Shown in pieces: positions 7,003 through 15,142 of a stretch of DNA of 25,541 bases. A program made the position numbers and the translations under genes. The stretch spans positions 1-25,541 of the forward strand of contig JAPPOW010000235.1 in NCBI GenBank assembly GCA_028817775.1, given 5' to 3'. Under the pieces are notes generated by a model that saw only the letters and a list, made by a program, of their open reading frames with translations, did not search any database and was not told where the DNA came from. Numbering within the stretch: position 1 is the stretch's first letter; each line of letters opens with the position of its first letter. Source of the DNA: Candidatus Melainabacteria bacterium. Its GTDB lineage: Bacteria > Cyanobacteriota > Vampirovibrionia > LMEP-6097.

Positions 7003-7088
7003 CTTCATTAGCCGCGTTATGCAATCCCTCATTGGCTAAAGCCAACTTCGGGCACGTCCTATAGACTTCGCAAGCCTTGCTATTGAAG
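7003..7088. repeat. Palindromic repeat family C, copy 2
   Basis: Runs from CTTCA to TTGAAG. The centre is CCTCA + TTGGCT (7032-7037) + AA + AGCCAA (7040-7045) + CTTCGGG. The stem sequence differs from the other copies but remains complementary. Confidence 0.75.
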
Positions 7089-7144
7089 CTTTACTAACAA
7101 ATCAGTATTACAAAGTATTGACTTTTAACTTTTTGATAGTCATT

Positions 7145-7150
7145 TATAAT
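7145..7150 (+). promoter_or_regulatory. -10 box of the DoxX gene
   Basis: Consensus TATAAT ends 7 nt before the ATG at 7158, implying transcription starting at or next to the start codon. TTGACT at 7118-7123 is too far (21 bp) for a normal -35. No Shine-Dalgarno sequence is present. Confidence 0.5.
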
Positions 7151-7157
7151 TAATTGT

Positions 7158-7580
7158 ATGAATCAATTATTAGATGCATACAATCGTGTTGCTGCCTCAT
7201 TCACAGACTTATCACTCTTAGTAACGCGGCTAGTTTTAGCCTATGGTTTTTATGACCCAGCTATCAAGAAGTTAACTAACTTCTCAGACATTGTGATGTG
7301 GTTTGACCAAGGCTTGCATTTACCATTTCCATATATTAATGCTGTGCTGGCTACTGGTGCTGAAGCACTAGGTGTGATCTCACTAGCGCTTGGACTCAAA
7401 ACTCGATTATTCTCGCTACCATTAATGGTCACTATGCTAGTTGCAATTACTATGGTGCACTGGGGTAATTTTTCAGCTCATGACAATGGCTTCGAGATTC
7501 CACTTTATTACTTCATCATGCTCTTTGTTTTGCTGACTCATGGTCCAGGCAAATTTAGCATAGATGGCCGTGATGGCTAG
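7158..7580 (+). CDS. DoxX-family membrane protein
   Basis: A 140-aa four-helix membrane protein of the DoxX family. Helix 1 carries the typical LLVTRLVLAYGFYDPAIKKL, followed by a short loop with WFDQGLHLPFP. Helix 2 contains GAEALGVISLALGLKTR, a common DoxX signature; helix 3 is the MVTMLVAITMVHW segment, and helix 4 ends before HGPGKFSIDG. Some relatives are subunits of quinol oxidases, others act in redox-stress complexes, and most are unassigned. No oxidoreductase partner is adjacent, so no specific role can be given. The gene is probably monocistronic: it has its own promoter and is followed at once by a long family-A hairpin. Confidence 0.88.
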   Translation: MNQLLDAYNRVAASFTDLSLLVTRLVLAYGFYDPAIKKLTNFSDIVMWFDQGLHLPFPYINAVLATGAEALGVISLALGLKTRLFSLPLMVTMLVAITMVHWGNFSAHDNGFEIPLYYFIMLFVLLTHGPGKFSIDGRDG

Positions 7581-7589
7581 TTAACTGCC

Positions 7590-7695
7590 GTCATTGCGAG
7601 GCGGCGAAGCCAACGAAGCAATCCAATGCATAGGTTCCGCTATATTCCATGCATTAGATTGCTTCCCGCCACGCTTAGCTCGCGGTCGCAATGAC
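7590..7695. repeat. Palindromic repeat family A, full copy, entering the serine hydrolase gene
   Basis: The left arm starts GTCATTGCGA and includes GAAGCAATCC; the right arm contains GATTGCTTC and ends CGCAATGAC at 7695. The centre holds ATGCAT repeats. The last 21 bp (7675-7695) are the final six codons and stop of the minus-strand serine hydrolase gene. It also follows the DoxX stop directly and may stop or protect that transcript. Confidence 0.85.
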
Positions 7696-8553
7696 CGAGA
7701 AACAAGAGTTTGCTAAACAAGGTATCAAATCCTCAAACTGACTCAAATTTTTAGTCATGATCACCATGATGATTTCTTTATTGTCATTGGTTTTGATCAA
7801 TGCTGCATCATGCCTTACCATTGAAGTCCAACCTGCTTTGGAGAAGTATTCTTTGATTTGATCTTTATCTTCCCGCAAACCGCGAGCAATAAATTGAGTT
7901 TGAATATCAGAATCATCTTCTAACTCACGCTTGATCGAAACAAAAAGTTCTGGAAAATCAGCCCGTAGTGCCATCATGATCTGAACTACATCTTGAATCA
8001 AAATTGCATTGCGCCCAAGACCTTCTTCTTCAAGACTAAGTTGTTTCTCGCGCCCATAAGGTGCAAAGCTGAAACACTTACCTGGTAAATTAAGTTGTTT
8101 GCTATAGCCGCGCTCATGAAAAAACTCTGAGATTTGATGGCGCGCATTCTTAAAGACTTCAAGCCCAGCCTCATCCAAGCGGGGACCAGAACTGACGCCA
8201 CTATTGTAGTCCATTAAATAGCTCAAAGCATCATTGTCAGACTCACGCAAAGCAGCATCAATAGCAGCATAGACATCATCCATGTGATTAGCTGAAGCAA
8301 AACTCTCCGGGTCTTTGATTTTCTCCAGTGCAAAATCAGCAGCATTAGATTGGATTTTGTACTTAGCAATGTAAGCATGAAATAACTTGATCAAACTTGC
8401 TGGATGATAACGCTGGTCTTGCTGCTCATAGTGATGATAAATCAGTGGTTCTTTATCAAGTGGATAGAGTGCAATAGAAACATTGATATCAGGATCGTGA
8501 GAGCCCTTTACGGTCTCCTTAATAGCTGAACTAACAATCTCCTGGAAATTCAT
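7675..8553 (-). CDS. Class A beta-lactamase-like serine hydrolase
   Basis: A 292-aa serine hydrolase with the penicillin-binding/beta-lactamase fold. The three active-site motifs are visible: SLIK (SxxK, Ser53 nucleophile), SDN (105-107) and KAGW (239-242, in the KTG position with Ala for Thr). Beta-lactamase2-type proteins of this length are often peptidoglycan- or ester-acting rather than antibiotic-resistance enzymes, and substrate cannot be predicted. No signal peptide is seen at the chosen ATG, so location is unclear; an upstream start is not evident. A TACTAT -10-like box ends 7 nt before the ATG (complement of 8561-8566), suggesting a leaderless mRNA. The last six residues (VIATAS) and the stop are encoded by a palindromic repeat, so the original C-terminus was probably replaced. 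Confidence 0.85.
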   Translation of the reverse strand: MNFQEIVSSAIKETVKGSHDPDINVSIALYPLDKEPLIYHHYEQQDQRYHPASLIKLFHAYIAKYKIQSNAADFALEKIKDPESFASANHMDDVYAAIDAALRESDNDALSYLMDYNSGVSSGPRLDEAGLEVFKNARHQISEFFHERGYSKQLNLPGKCFSFAPYGREKQLSLEEEGLGRNAILIQDVVQIMMALRADFPELFVSIKRELEDDSDIQTQFIARGLREDKDQIKEYFSKAGWTSMVRHDAALIKTNDNKEIIMVIMTKNLSQFEDLIPCLANSCFSVIATAS

Positions 8554-8578
8554 TTATTTAATAGTATCAATTTTGGAA

Positions 8579-8638
8579 GATTTGTTATGAGAGCCCCCGG
8601 AGAAATAACAAAGCCATTGGAGCTATTCATGACAAATC
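8579..8638 (-). terminator. Long imperfect hairpin after the small secreted protein gene
   Basis: GATTTGT (8579-8585) pairs with ACAAATC (8632-8638), and the stem continues imperfectly inward through ATGA/TCAT-like and AGC/GCT blocks. It starts at the stop codon of the minus-strand gene ending at 8638 and lies upstream of the serine hydrolase gene. There is no clean T-run, so it may be a terminator, an mRNA-stabilising end or another palindromic repeat. Confidence 0.45.
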
Positions 8639-8898
8639 TAGAGGGCTAGGGCTGCTAAATCTTTGTAAGGAGCATTTTTGATTGCGAAAGCTGCAAGCTT
8701 ATCAGCAGCACTTGTTTTAACCGTAGTCTTACTAGTTTTGTAAGCAAGCTTTGCTGGCACTTTAACCACCCCTACTGCAAGTTTAGTTGTAAGCTTCACT
8801 GCCTTAAACGGCAAACTAACCACTGCTTTAATTGGATTAAAGGCCTGAACTGGGCCCTGCAATCCTGCCATAACTAAGAACAAAACTAAAAATCTCAT
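8638..8898 (-). CDS. Small secreted cationic protein, 86 aa
   Basis: Function unknown. The ATG at 8898 is preceded by a very strong purine run (AAGGGGGG on the minus strand) about 6 nt away; a GTG 21 nt upstream keeps the frame open but is less likely. Residues 1-19 form a clear signal peptide (MRFLVLFLVMAGLQGPVQA), leaving a mature peptide of about 67 residues. It alternates Lys with Val/Ala/Leu and has loose internal periodicity (NPIKAVVSLPFKAVKLTT, then KLAVGVVKVPAKLAYKTSK), so it should be basic and amphipathic. It could associate with envelope or membrane surfaces, or even be antimicrobial, but nothing proves this. It lies between the serine hydrolase and a membrane protein on the same strand. 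Confidence 0.6.
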   Translation of the reverse strand: MRFLVLFLVMAGLQGPVQAFNPIKAVVSLPFKAVKLTTKLAVGVVKVPAKLAYKTSKTTVKTSAADKLAAFAIKNAPYKDLAALAL

Positions 8899-8961
8899 CG
8901 AATCCCCCCTTGAAAACACCTATTATCTTATACCCTTTTGGGTACCCAGGGAATCCAAAAA

Positions 8962-10053
8962 CTAGGCAACCTGTAAAACAGGGGTATTTTGGGCTTGAAC
9001 CGGAGCTTTGATTGACTGAACTTTCTTCTCTTTGTTTTTCTGGCCATTATAGGCATTCCAAAGAGCGTAAGCTGAAACGTTTAATGCAGAACCAAGGTGA
9101 ATCAAAACTTTAGCAGCATCATCACTAACCCAACGTTTAACAATATCAGCACAAGCGCCAATCATACATAAAATACCAATGGTTAACTTATGGACGTTAG
9201 CTCGCTCACCCCAAAGGAAACCAATATCACCAAGTATGCCACCCACATTGCGCAATAGTCCAAGTGCGCGCGCAGTAAGAGTATCTCTGGCGTCACGGGC
9301 AAAAAGCATGATCGGCAAAGCACCTGGCAAAATCATGGAACAATTGACAAAGAAGATTCCTTTTTTTGGATCCAACTTACCTTGCACGAAATCACTCACC
9401 ATCTCCTTAAAAACTTGCCAAGTAAGTTTAATGTTACCCAAATAACTTTGGTTAGCTTTTTGGGCATAAGCGGCAAACTCTGGTGACCTTTCAGACTTCT
9501 CCTTAATCGTCTCTACCACCAGATCATAGGGTTGATTAAAACCGGTACTACTGCCATAAACAGCATCAATATTAGCGTCTCCAACCAAGGGTAAGAAACT
9601 CGGTGGCACTAATTTAATCAAAGCCTCAATTGGTTTTTTATTTTTCAAAGCTTCAAAAAATGCATAGCCATAAGAAGTAATTGGTGCAATCCAACGAGTG
9701 AATAAGAAGGCAGCATCATTGGAAACTTTGTTAACCGCCTTCATCAAAGAATCTGATTTGGAATTTTCAAATGAAGTAATAGTTGCAATAAAGTGCAAAA
9801 GGGCATTAACTGTACTAATAAAAATATTACGGTGATTTGGCTCCGTAACAATCTTGTGAAAAAATCCTTGTTCTTCTTCTGGCTTAGTCTTGCTCTGTTC
9901 ATCAACTATTGGCATCGATAATTCTTGAGCTAAATTTTCAGTCTTGGCTTCTGGGCTTTCTTCTTTTTCTTCCTTAGGACGCAAAGCATCTGCGATCTCA
10001 AATGAGGCCGCGGCAATATCAGGTGTGATGGCAGCTAGGTCTGCTAGATCCAT
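8962..10053 (-). CDS. Hypothetical integral membrane protein, 363 aa
   Basis: Not recognised. The N-terminal 65 residues are soluble, Glu/Lys-rich and probably disordered (RPKEEKEESPEAKTEN). Hydrophobic segments follow near 76-94, 112-135, 232-251, 288-304 and 313-334, separated by polar regions, one containing FLPLVGDANIDAVYG. The C-terminal tail is basic and then Gln/Val-rich. No catalytic motif is visible. It lies between cdsA and a small secreted protein on the same strand with gaps of 78 and 63 nt, so co-transcription is possible but not shown. No Shine-Dalgarno sequence precedes the ATG. Reading-frame length and composition make it a convincing gene. Confidence 0.75.
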   Translation of the reverse strand: MDLADLAAITPDIAAASFEIADALRPKEEKEESPEAKTENLAQELSMPIVDEQSKTKPEEEQGFFHKIVTEPNHRNIFISTVNALLHFIATITSFENSKSDSLMKAVNKVSNDAAFLFTRWIAPITSYGYAFFEALKNKKPIEALIKLVPPSFLPLVGDANIDAVYGSSTGFNQPYDLVVETIKEKSERSPEFAAYAQKANQSYLGNIKLTWQVFKEMVSDFVQGKLDPKKGIFFVNCSMILPGALPIMLFARDARDTLTARALGLLRNVGGILGDIGFLWGERANVHKLTIGILCMIGACADIVKRWVSDDAAKVLIHLGSALNVSAYALWNAYNGQKNKEKKVQSIKAPVQAQNTPVLQVA

Positions 10054-10131
10054 AAGTCAAACAAGGCCCAAGAATTGGACCTAATCTTTTATTTGAAGCC
10101 CAAAAAGAGCTTCGCTATACATATTAGCAAA

Positions 10132-11013
10132 TTAGCCTGCTATTAGATAAGCAAATATGAAATAAGCAAACCAAACAGCAAAAAAATGGCTATCTATGCG
10201 GTCCAATACACCGCCATGAGAGAAGAGCAAGGTCCCAGAATCCTTAACCCCAGCTGCTCTTTTGAGGGCACTAACCATGAGATCACCTATTTGCGCCACT
10301 ATTGCAAAAAGTAGTCCCAAAACAAAGAAAACTGCAAATTTGCCGTCAATTACAGAATCAAGTGCCTGATAATAAGGGCAAGCAAGAAAACTCTCAGTCA
10401 ATTCAAAACCCCAGGCATGACCAAAACCATAAAAAGCCAGCGCCGCAGAGACCAAACCACCAATACTACCAAGAACCGTTTTCTTAGGACTGACCTTCGG
10501 TGCCAATTGCTCGCGCCCAAACCACTTACCGATAAATAGTGAGCCAACATCATTAGCTGAGATCGTCAAAATCATCAACATGGTAAATTCCATACCCTGA
10601 TCCATCATCCGAATCCATGTAAAGAAACTTGGCAACAAACCAAACTGAAAGACCGCCCAAAGTGAAGCAGTGACATCACCAAAGTGAGTGTAATCTGCTT
10701 TGAGTAAAATGCGCGGAAAAATAATTACATAGGCTGCAATCACCGTCGTCAAGAGGAAGGTATAAACCATACTTGGACCTTGATCAGTACCAAGCAAAAG
10801 TGGGCAAAGAATAAAGAGCACGACAAAAAAACGAATCCAAGAATCAAGTGGATAAATTTCTAAGTTATTGCATAAAAATTTAAACTCACGATAAGCAAGC
10901 AAACTAAAAACCAAAATAACCAAAGCCCAAGTGACTGGACCAAAGTAAATTGAAGCCAAAGCCAAACCAAGTAGCGCAAAGCCAATCAAAATTCGATTCA
11001 ATAACTTGTCCAA
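10132..11013 (-). CDS. cdsA: Phosphatidate cytidylyltransferase
   Basis: Makes CDP-diacylglycerol from phosphatidic acid and CTP, the branch point of phospholipid synthesis, in the inner membrane. The 293-aa protein has about eight hydrophobic helices and the complete CDP-transferase signature near the C-terminus: SALKRAAGVKDSG followed by LLFSHGGVLDRIDS, including the KD, HGG and DRxD residues that bind metal and substrate. An SPKKTVLGSIGG motif in the middle is also typical. The start codon is TTG at 11013, supported by AAGGAG on the minus strand (complement of 11019-11024) with a 5-nt spacer; no better start is in frame. A family-A palindromic repeat lies upstream. In many bacteria cdsA neighbours uppS or dxr, which are not seen here. 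Confidence 0.95.
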   Translation of the reverse strand: MDKLLNRILIGFALLGLALASIYFGPVTWALVILVFSLLAYREFKFLCNNLEIYPLDSWIRFFVVLFILCPLLLGTDQGPSMVYTFLLTTVIAAYVIIFPRILLKADYTHFGDVTASLWAVFQFGLLPSFFTWIRMMDQGMEFTMLMILTISANDVGSLFIGKWFGREQLAPKVSPKKTVLGSIGGLVSAALAFYGFGHAWGFELTESFLACPYYQALDSVIDGKFAVFFVLGLLFAIVAQIGDLMVSALKRAAGVKDSGTLLFSHGGVLDRIDSHFFAVWFAYFIFAYLIAG

Positions 11014-11018
11014 ACAAA

Positions 11019-11024
11019 CTCCTT
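11019..11024 (-). promoter_or_regulatory. Ribosome binding site fixing the TTG start of cdsA
   Basis: AAGGAG on the minus strand, 5 nt before TTG at 11013. It decides for a non-ATG start. Confidence 0.75.
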
Positions 11025-11060
11025 TGTTTTAGCTTCTAGTTATTTTATAGTAAACTGACC

Positions 11061-11123
11061 GTCATTGCGAACGAAGTGAAGCAATCCAGACTAGATTGCT
11101 TGGTCGTTCCTCCTTAGAATGAC
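11061..11123. repeat. Palindromic repeat family A, full copy
   Basis: GTCATTGCGAACGAAG...GAAGCAATCCAG is answered by AGATTGCTT, GGTCGTTC and AATGAC. It sits in the divergent intergenic region between cdsA and mgtE. Its left arm is nearly identical to the segment found inside the GH31 gene at 23585-23615. Confidence 0.85.
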
Positions 11124-11204
11124 AATTGATCAGGATAAGATCACGATAAGTGACTAGAAAGGCCTTGATAGAATTAGCCAGGGCTTAATATAGCTAGATA
11201 CCAA

Positions 11205-12575
11205 ATGCCAAACAGCTCGCTCAAGCTCAAAAATATTCTTAGCGAGATCGATGATAGCGATCCAAAAGAGCTGCGCGCCATTCTAGATGAATTCTACCCA
11301 CAAGATATCGCTGAAGAATATCACAATCTAGAACGCGAAGAAAAAATCACCTTATTTGACATTCTTTCTTATAAACAAGGGGCTGAAGTTTTGGTTGAAC
11401 TTGAGAACGAAGATGTTGAAGAAATTTTCAAAGAACTTTCTGATGAACAAATCACCAAGTTCACCAACCACATGGAGCTCGATGACGCTGCTGATATTTT
11501 AGGTTTACTTGATGACGAGCGCATGATTCGCATTCTGGAAAATATACAGCGTCCATTTGAAGTCAAAGAATTAATGAGCCATGATCCTGATACCTGTGGC
11601 GGTATCATGAAACCAAGCTTTATTAGTGTGCGCGAGGATCTTAAGATCGCTGCTGCTCTGCGTTACGTTAGACTCAAGGCTCGCGAGGAAGGTATTGAAA
11701 TCATGTATATTTTTGTCACCAAGAAATTTGGTGAACTAGTAGGAATCATGAGTTTACGTGAACTCTTCCTGGCACCTGACACTGACACTGTCGGCACTCA
11801 TATGAATACTGATGTGATTTCCGTTAATGCTAGTAATGACCAGGAGCAAGCCACCGACTTACTTTCCAAGTACCGCTGGCTGGCTTTACCAGTAGTCAAC
11901 GACAACAATCAACTAGTTGGGATTATTACTATTGATGACGCTTTTGAAGTTATTGAGGATGAAACCACCGAGGATATTTATCAATCTATTGGTATTAATG
12001 TTGAAACTGAAGACAGTGCTAATGTAGTCAAGTCACTTGTTAGTGAGTACGCCAGCGCCTACAAAGCACGCACACCTTGGATTTTAGTAACCTTACTCGG
12101 TCAATATATGGCGGCCTCGCTCATTGCCAGTTATGATGCCACCATTGCAGCAATTCCAATTGCAATTTCTTTCATGCCATTACTTTCTGGTCTCTCCGGT
12201 AATATCGGTAATCAAAGTTCTACCATTATGATTCGTGGTATTTCTACTGGTGAAGTTCAAGTTGGTAAAAGTTCACAGATCCTAGTTCACGAATTGATCA
12301 TTAGTTTAAGTATCGGACTTACATGTGCGCTGGTTACAGGTTTGATGTCACTCTATGTCTATCACAACCAAACACTTTCAATGCTGATTGGTTTGTCATT
12401 AATTATTTCAATGATGCTTGCTGTTGCCTTTGGTACCATCACTCCATTTGTCTTTAAGAAGTTAGAGCTTGATCCAGCTGCAGCCAGTGGTCCGCTAATC
12501 ACTACCGCTATTGATATCATTACTTTCTTAGTTTATTTGAGTTTGATTACTAAGTTTGTTTCGGTCTTAGTTTAA
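11205..12575 (+). CDS. mgtE: MgtE-type magnesium transporter/channel
   Basis: A 456-aa Mg2+ channel gated by cytoplasmic Mg2+. The N-terminal MgtE_N superhelical domain (about 20-125) contains repeated acidic helices (QDIAEEYHNL, ELENEDVEEIFKELSDEQ). It is followed by the DPDTCGGIM-type junction and a CBS pair (about 127-250), then a five-helix membrane domain (about 285-456). The pore motif GLSGNIGNQSS and the DPAAASGPLITTAIDI segment with the conserved pore aspartate are intact. Length is typical. A possible promoter is weak (TTGATA at 11165, TAATAT at 11186). With the CNNM/CorC-like gene, the window has two predicted Mg2+-related membrane proteins, but they are 8 kb apart. Confidence 0.96.
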   Translation: MPNSSLKLKNILSEIDDSDPKELRAILDEFYPQDIAEEYHNLEREEKITLFDILSYKQGAEVLVELENEDVEEIFKELSDEQITKFTNHMELDDAADILGLLDDERMIRILENIQRPFEVKELMSHDPDTCGGIMKPSFISVREDLKIAAALRYVRLKAREEGIEIMYIFVTKKFGELVGIMSLRELFLAPDTDTVGTHMNTDVISVNASNDQEQATDLLSKYRWLALPVVNDNNQLVGIITIDDAFEVIEDETTEDIYQSIGINVETEDSANVVKSLVSEYASAYKARTPWILVTLLGQYMAASLIASYDATIAAIPIAISFMPLLSGLSGNIGNQSSTIMIRGISTGEVQVGKSSQILVHELIISLSIGLTCALVTGLMSLYVYHNQTLSMLIGLSLIISMMLAVAFGTITPFVFKKLELDPAAASGPLITTAIDIITFLVYLSLITKFVSVLV

Positions 12576-12610
12576 GGTTGCTCGCTTGATAATTTAAGGG
12601 CATAATAATA

Positions 12611-13468
12611 ATGATGCGCTATCTCCTCATTTTGGCATTGCTCGTTCTTTGCAATCCAGCTACAGCAATCCATAAACCTATCAAACTCAAGAGCTATAGA
12701 CTCAAGGAGCTTGACCCACATCATGGTCTCAAAGAAGCAGTAATGGAAGGACGCGGAGTCTGGGTTAATGTTTGGAACTACCCAAAAGATGTTGAAGCCT
12801 TTATGGATAGACTCGATAAATTTGAGATGGACACAATTTATCTACAGGTCAATAGATCAACTACTGATGTCTTCAAATTACAGAAGGGTGTTGATGAGAT
12901 TCTTAAAGAAGCTCACAAGCACGATATCAAAGTTATCGGCTGGACATACTGTTACCTGAGAGACGTCAACTCTGATGTCCGCAAGTTTGTAGAACCAGCA
13001 CTCTACGTTAGCCCTGACGGTGAGAGACTTGATGGCATGGCTGCTGACATCGAAGAGAACACCAAAATCTGGGCAGTTAAAGCTTACACCAATAGAATCA
13101 AAGAAAAGTTACCGAAGAACTATCCAATGATTGCAATTGTTTTCTCACCAGAAATCAAATCACAATACCCATGGGAATACATGGCAAACAATTGGGATGT
13201 TTTGATGCCAATGACTTACTGGCATGGACTCAAACGCCGCAATCATGACACTGTCTACAACTTTGTCAAAGACAGTATAATCAGCCTGCGCAAGCTTACT
13301 AAAAAAGACAACCTAAGAATTCATATGATCACAGATGGCGATAGAACCAATAGCGAAGAAGTCAAAATCTCACTCAAAGCAGCCAAAGAGCTTGGAGTAG
13401 GTGGTATCAGTATTTATCCAGAACATTTAGCCTCTGACGAAATGTTAAGGGAAATGAGCCGTCACTAG
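12611..13468 (+). CDS. Exported glycoside-hydrolase-like TIM-barrel protein
   Basis: A 285-aa secreted protein with signal peptide MMRYLLILALLVLCNPATA (cleavage after about residue 19). The mature part looks like a (beta/alpha)8 barrel of the type annotated as DUF4015 or putative glycosyl hydrolase. It has RGVWVNVWNYPKDVEAFMD at strand 1, DTIYLQVNRST at strand 2, IKVIGWTYCYLRD at strand 3, MIAIVFSPEI later, and WDVLMPMTYWHG near the end. In such proteins acidic residues at strand ends do catalysis, but I cannot assign the nucleophile or substrate. Two adjacent ATGs are possible starts; a weak AAGGGC lies about 9 nt upstream. It follows mgtE by 35 nt and may share its transcript. Confidence 0.8.
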   Translation: MMRYLLILALLVLCNPATAIHKPIKLKSYRLKELDPHHGLKEAVMEGRGVWVNVWNYPKDVEAFMDRLDKFEMDTIYLQVNRSTTDVFKLQKGVDEILKEAHKHDIKVIGWTYCYLRDVNSDVRKFVEPALYVSPDGERLDGMAADIEENTKIWAVKAYTNRIKEKLPKNYPMIAIVFSPEIKSQYPWEYMANNWDVLMPMTYWHGLKRRNHDTVYNFVKDSIISLRKLTKKDNLRIHMITDGDRTNSEEVKISLKAAKELGVGGISIYPEHLASDEMLREMSRH

Positions 13469-13515
13469 TAAATGAAGCTCCTCGGGGCCCATAGACGATT
13501 AAACAACAAAAGGTA

Positions 13516-13544
13516 TTGACATTTTAACCGAGTTTTGTTAAAAT
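13516..13544 (+). promoter_or_regulatory. Consensus sigma-70 promoter for a leaderless gene
   Basis: TTGACA (13516-13521), 17-bp spacer, TAAAAT (13539-13544). The expected transcription start, 7-8 nt later, falls on the GTG start codon at 13552. This is the clearest promoter in the window. Confidence 0.82.
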
Positions 13545-13551
13545 AAGAGCC

Positions 13552-14304
13552 GTGAGTGCCGGTGAACACAAAGTTAATTTAAGCCATATCCAGCCCCAAA
13601 CCCGGCGAGAAACTAGTCCTAATCCTGCTGGTGGACTTGGTGCAAGTAATTCACACGAAAATAACCGGAATATCGCTCGATCAATATCACAAACAGACGG
13701 GCAAACCGAGTCAGAGCCAACAACTAAAACTGCAGATGAAATTTGGCGACAAAGACTCAAATCACTCAAAGCTGACCATGCTGCAAAGTTCTCTCCTGTT
13801 AGCGAAGAGCAAATCTCTGGTCTAAAAGAATTAGATAGGCATATGATCATTGGACCAGCAAAATTAACAGAGATAGATTTAAGCGCAGCTAGTATTCAAG
13901 ATAGCTTTTTGGCAAGTTTAAGATTGATTAGGTCAAACCTCAGTGCTGCCAAACTTAATAGATCACTACTAGAAGCTGTTGAAATTCGTCATTCAAACTT
14001 AAAAGAGATAGATCTGAGTGAAAGCATATTTCAAGATTCTAACTATTTCATAGACTGTAATTTAATAGGAGCAGACTTTAGAGATATTAGCTTCACCGAC
14101 CGTCAATCCAAAATTATAATTGATGAATCAAGTGATTTAAGAGATGCCAAATTTTCAAGAACTTCAATAGAAAAAAATTCGAGTAGCTTTGTTATTGATG
14201 GTAATAAACCTGTTCTTGTAAGTGATCCTATGTGTACTAGGCATTCCCCAGCAGAAGTTATGGATAGGCTTAAAGGCAAGGGAGCTCTCATCGTTGATGA
14301 CTAA
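13552..14304 (+). CDS. Pentapeptide-repeat-like protein, 250 aa
   Basis: It begins with GTG at 13552, directly under the consensus promoter above and without a Shine-Dalgarno sequence. Residues 1-60 are Ser/Thr/Gln/Asn-rich and probably disordered. From about residue 100 to 185 the sequence shows a degenerate A(D/N)LxX rhythm: LTEIDLSAASIQDS, then LIRSNLSAAKLNRSLLEA, IRHSNLKEIDLSESIFQDS and CNLIGADFRD. This predicts a right-handed quadrilateral beta-helix. The C-terminal 60 residues are not repetitive. Such proteins act as protein-protein interaction rods or DNA mimics in some cases; no specific role can be given. It has no signal peptide. The gene ends 10 nt from the convergent pdxJ. Confidence 0.7.
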   Translation: MSAGEHKVNLSHIQPQTRRETSPNPAGGLGASNSHENNRNIARSISQTDGQTESEPTTKTADEIWRQRLKSLKADHAAKFSPVSEEQISGLKELDRHMIIGPAKLTEIDLSAASIQDSFLASLRLIRSNLSAAKLNRSLLEAVEIRHSNLKEIDLSESIFQDSNYFIDCNLIGADFRDISFTDRQSKIIIDESSDLRDAKFSRTSIEKNSSSFVIDGNKPVLVSDPMCTRHSPAEVMDRLKGKGALIVDD

Positions 14305-14314
14305 AATACAGGCG

Positions 14315-15142
14315 CTATTGCATTAAAGCTATCTTTCTTATTTCAATAGCCTGAGCAAAAGCTTGAACCATGTCACTCAGTCCGTAGTATACCGAATTAG
14401 CAACCAGTGAATGCCCTATGTGTAGTTCTTGAATATTCTCAAGCTTCTCCATCAAAGCTGGTAAATTAGGCACAGTCAAGCCATGACCTAAATTAGTTTT
14501 AAGTCCAAGCTGCTGAGCTTGAGCTAGTGCAAGAGCGATACGCTCAACTTCTTGCTGCACTGGCTTAACTAAATTATCAAAACTTAGTGACTCCACGTCC
14601 TCATCCAGCAAGAAGTAACTTGCCATCTCATTATGATATTGAATAAATAAATTAGCGTAAGTGCCGGTATGAATCTCGACAAACTCAGCTCCCAAATCAG
14701 CACTAGCTTCAAGCTGCTCTATCACTGGATCAACAAAGAATGAAATTTTAGTGCCATTGTCCTGGATTGGCTTAATAAATTCACGCAAATAATCAGCTTG
14801 AGCTTTAACATCAAGCCCGCCTTCAGTAGTGAGCTCCTCACGCTTCTCTGGCACTATAGTTGCAAGCTTAGCTTTAGTAGAGAGACAGACCTGACGAATT
14901 TCCTCAGTTGCTCCCATTTCAAAAGTTAGATTCAAACGTGAGCTTCTAAGATAGTCATCAATCTCACGAATATCATCATCATTAATATGACGTCTATCTT
15001 CACGTAAGTGAGTAGTAATACCATGCGCTGGCGTGCCTTCTAGTAACATGACAGCATGCAGCGGACTAGGTTCAATAGTTCTGCGCGCTTGACGTAAAGT
15101 TGCAACATGGTCAACATTTATATGCAGTTCTGGTCTGCTCAT
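14315..15142 (-). CDS. pdxJ: Pyridoxine 5'-phosphate synthase
   Basis: Condenses 3-amino-2-oxopropyl phosphate with 1-deoxyxylulose 5-phosphate to give pyridoxine 5'-phosphate, the last ring-forming step of DXP-dependent vitamin B6 synthesis. The N-terminus has the PdxJ signature LHINVDHVATLRQAR, followed by GITTHLREDRRHI with the catalytic and phosphate-binding residues. The glycine-rich HGLTVPNL and IGHSLVANSVYYG segments that bind phosphate are near the end. At 275 aa it is slightly longer than usual (about 240). Its ATG overlaps the stop of the upstream MNT gene as ATGA, so translation is probably coupled. No pdxA is in the window. Confidence 0.96.
   Translation of the reverse strand: MSRPELHINVDHVATLRQARRTIEPSPLHAVMLLEGTPAHGITTHLREDRRHINDDDIREIDDYLRSSRLNLTFEMGATEEIRQVCLSTKAKLATIVPEKREELTTEGGLDVKAQADYLREFIKPIQDNGTKISFFVDPVIEQLEASADLGAEFVEIHTGTYANLFIQYHNEMASYFLLDEDVESLSFDNLVKPVQQEVERIALALAQAQQLGLKTNLGHGLTVPNLPALMEKLENIQELHIGHSLVANSVYYGLSDMVQAFAQAIEIRKIALMQ

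Noticed and set aside
6718..7011. 97-codon plus-strand frame overlapping the small minus-strand gene
   Set aside because: It has no ribosome site, runs through a repeat at its end, and is complementary to a frame with a clear Shine-Dalgarno.
6499..7157. CRISPR array or tRNA cluster in the repeat-rich region
   Set aside because: The repeats are palindromic, unequal in length and not regularly spaced; no cloverleaf with tRNA consensus bases was found.
14309..14353. Terminator between the pentapeptide-like gene and pdxJ
   Set aside because: CAGGCGCTATTG and CAATAGCCTG can pair, but the loop is 23 nt, there is no T-run, and one arm is coding sequence of pdxJ.
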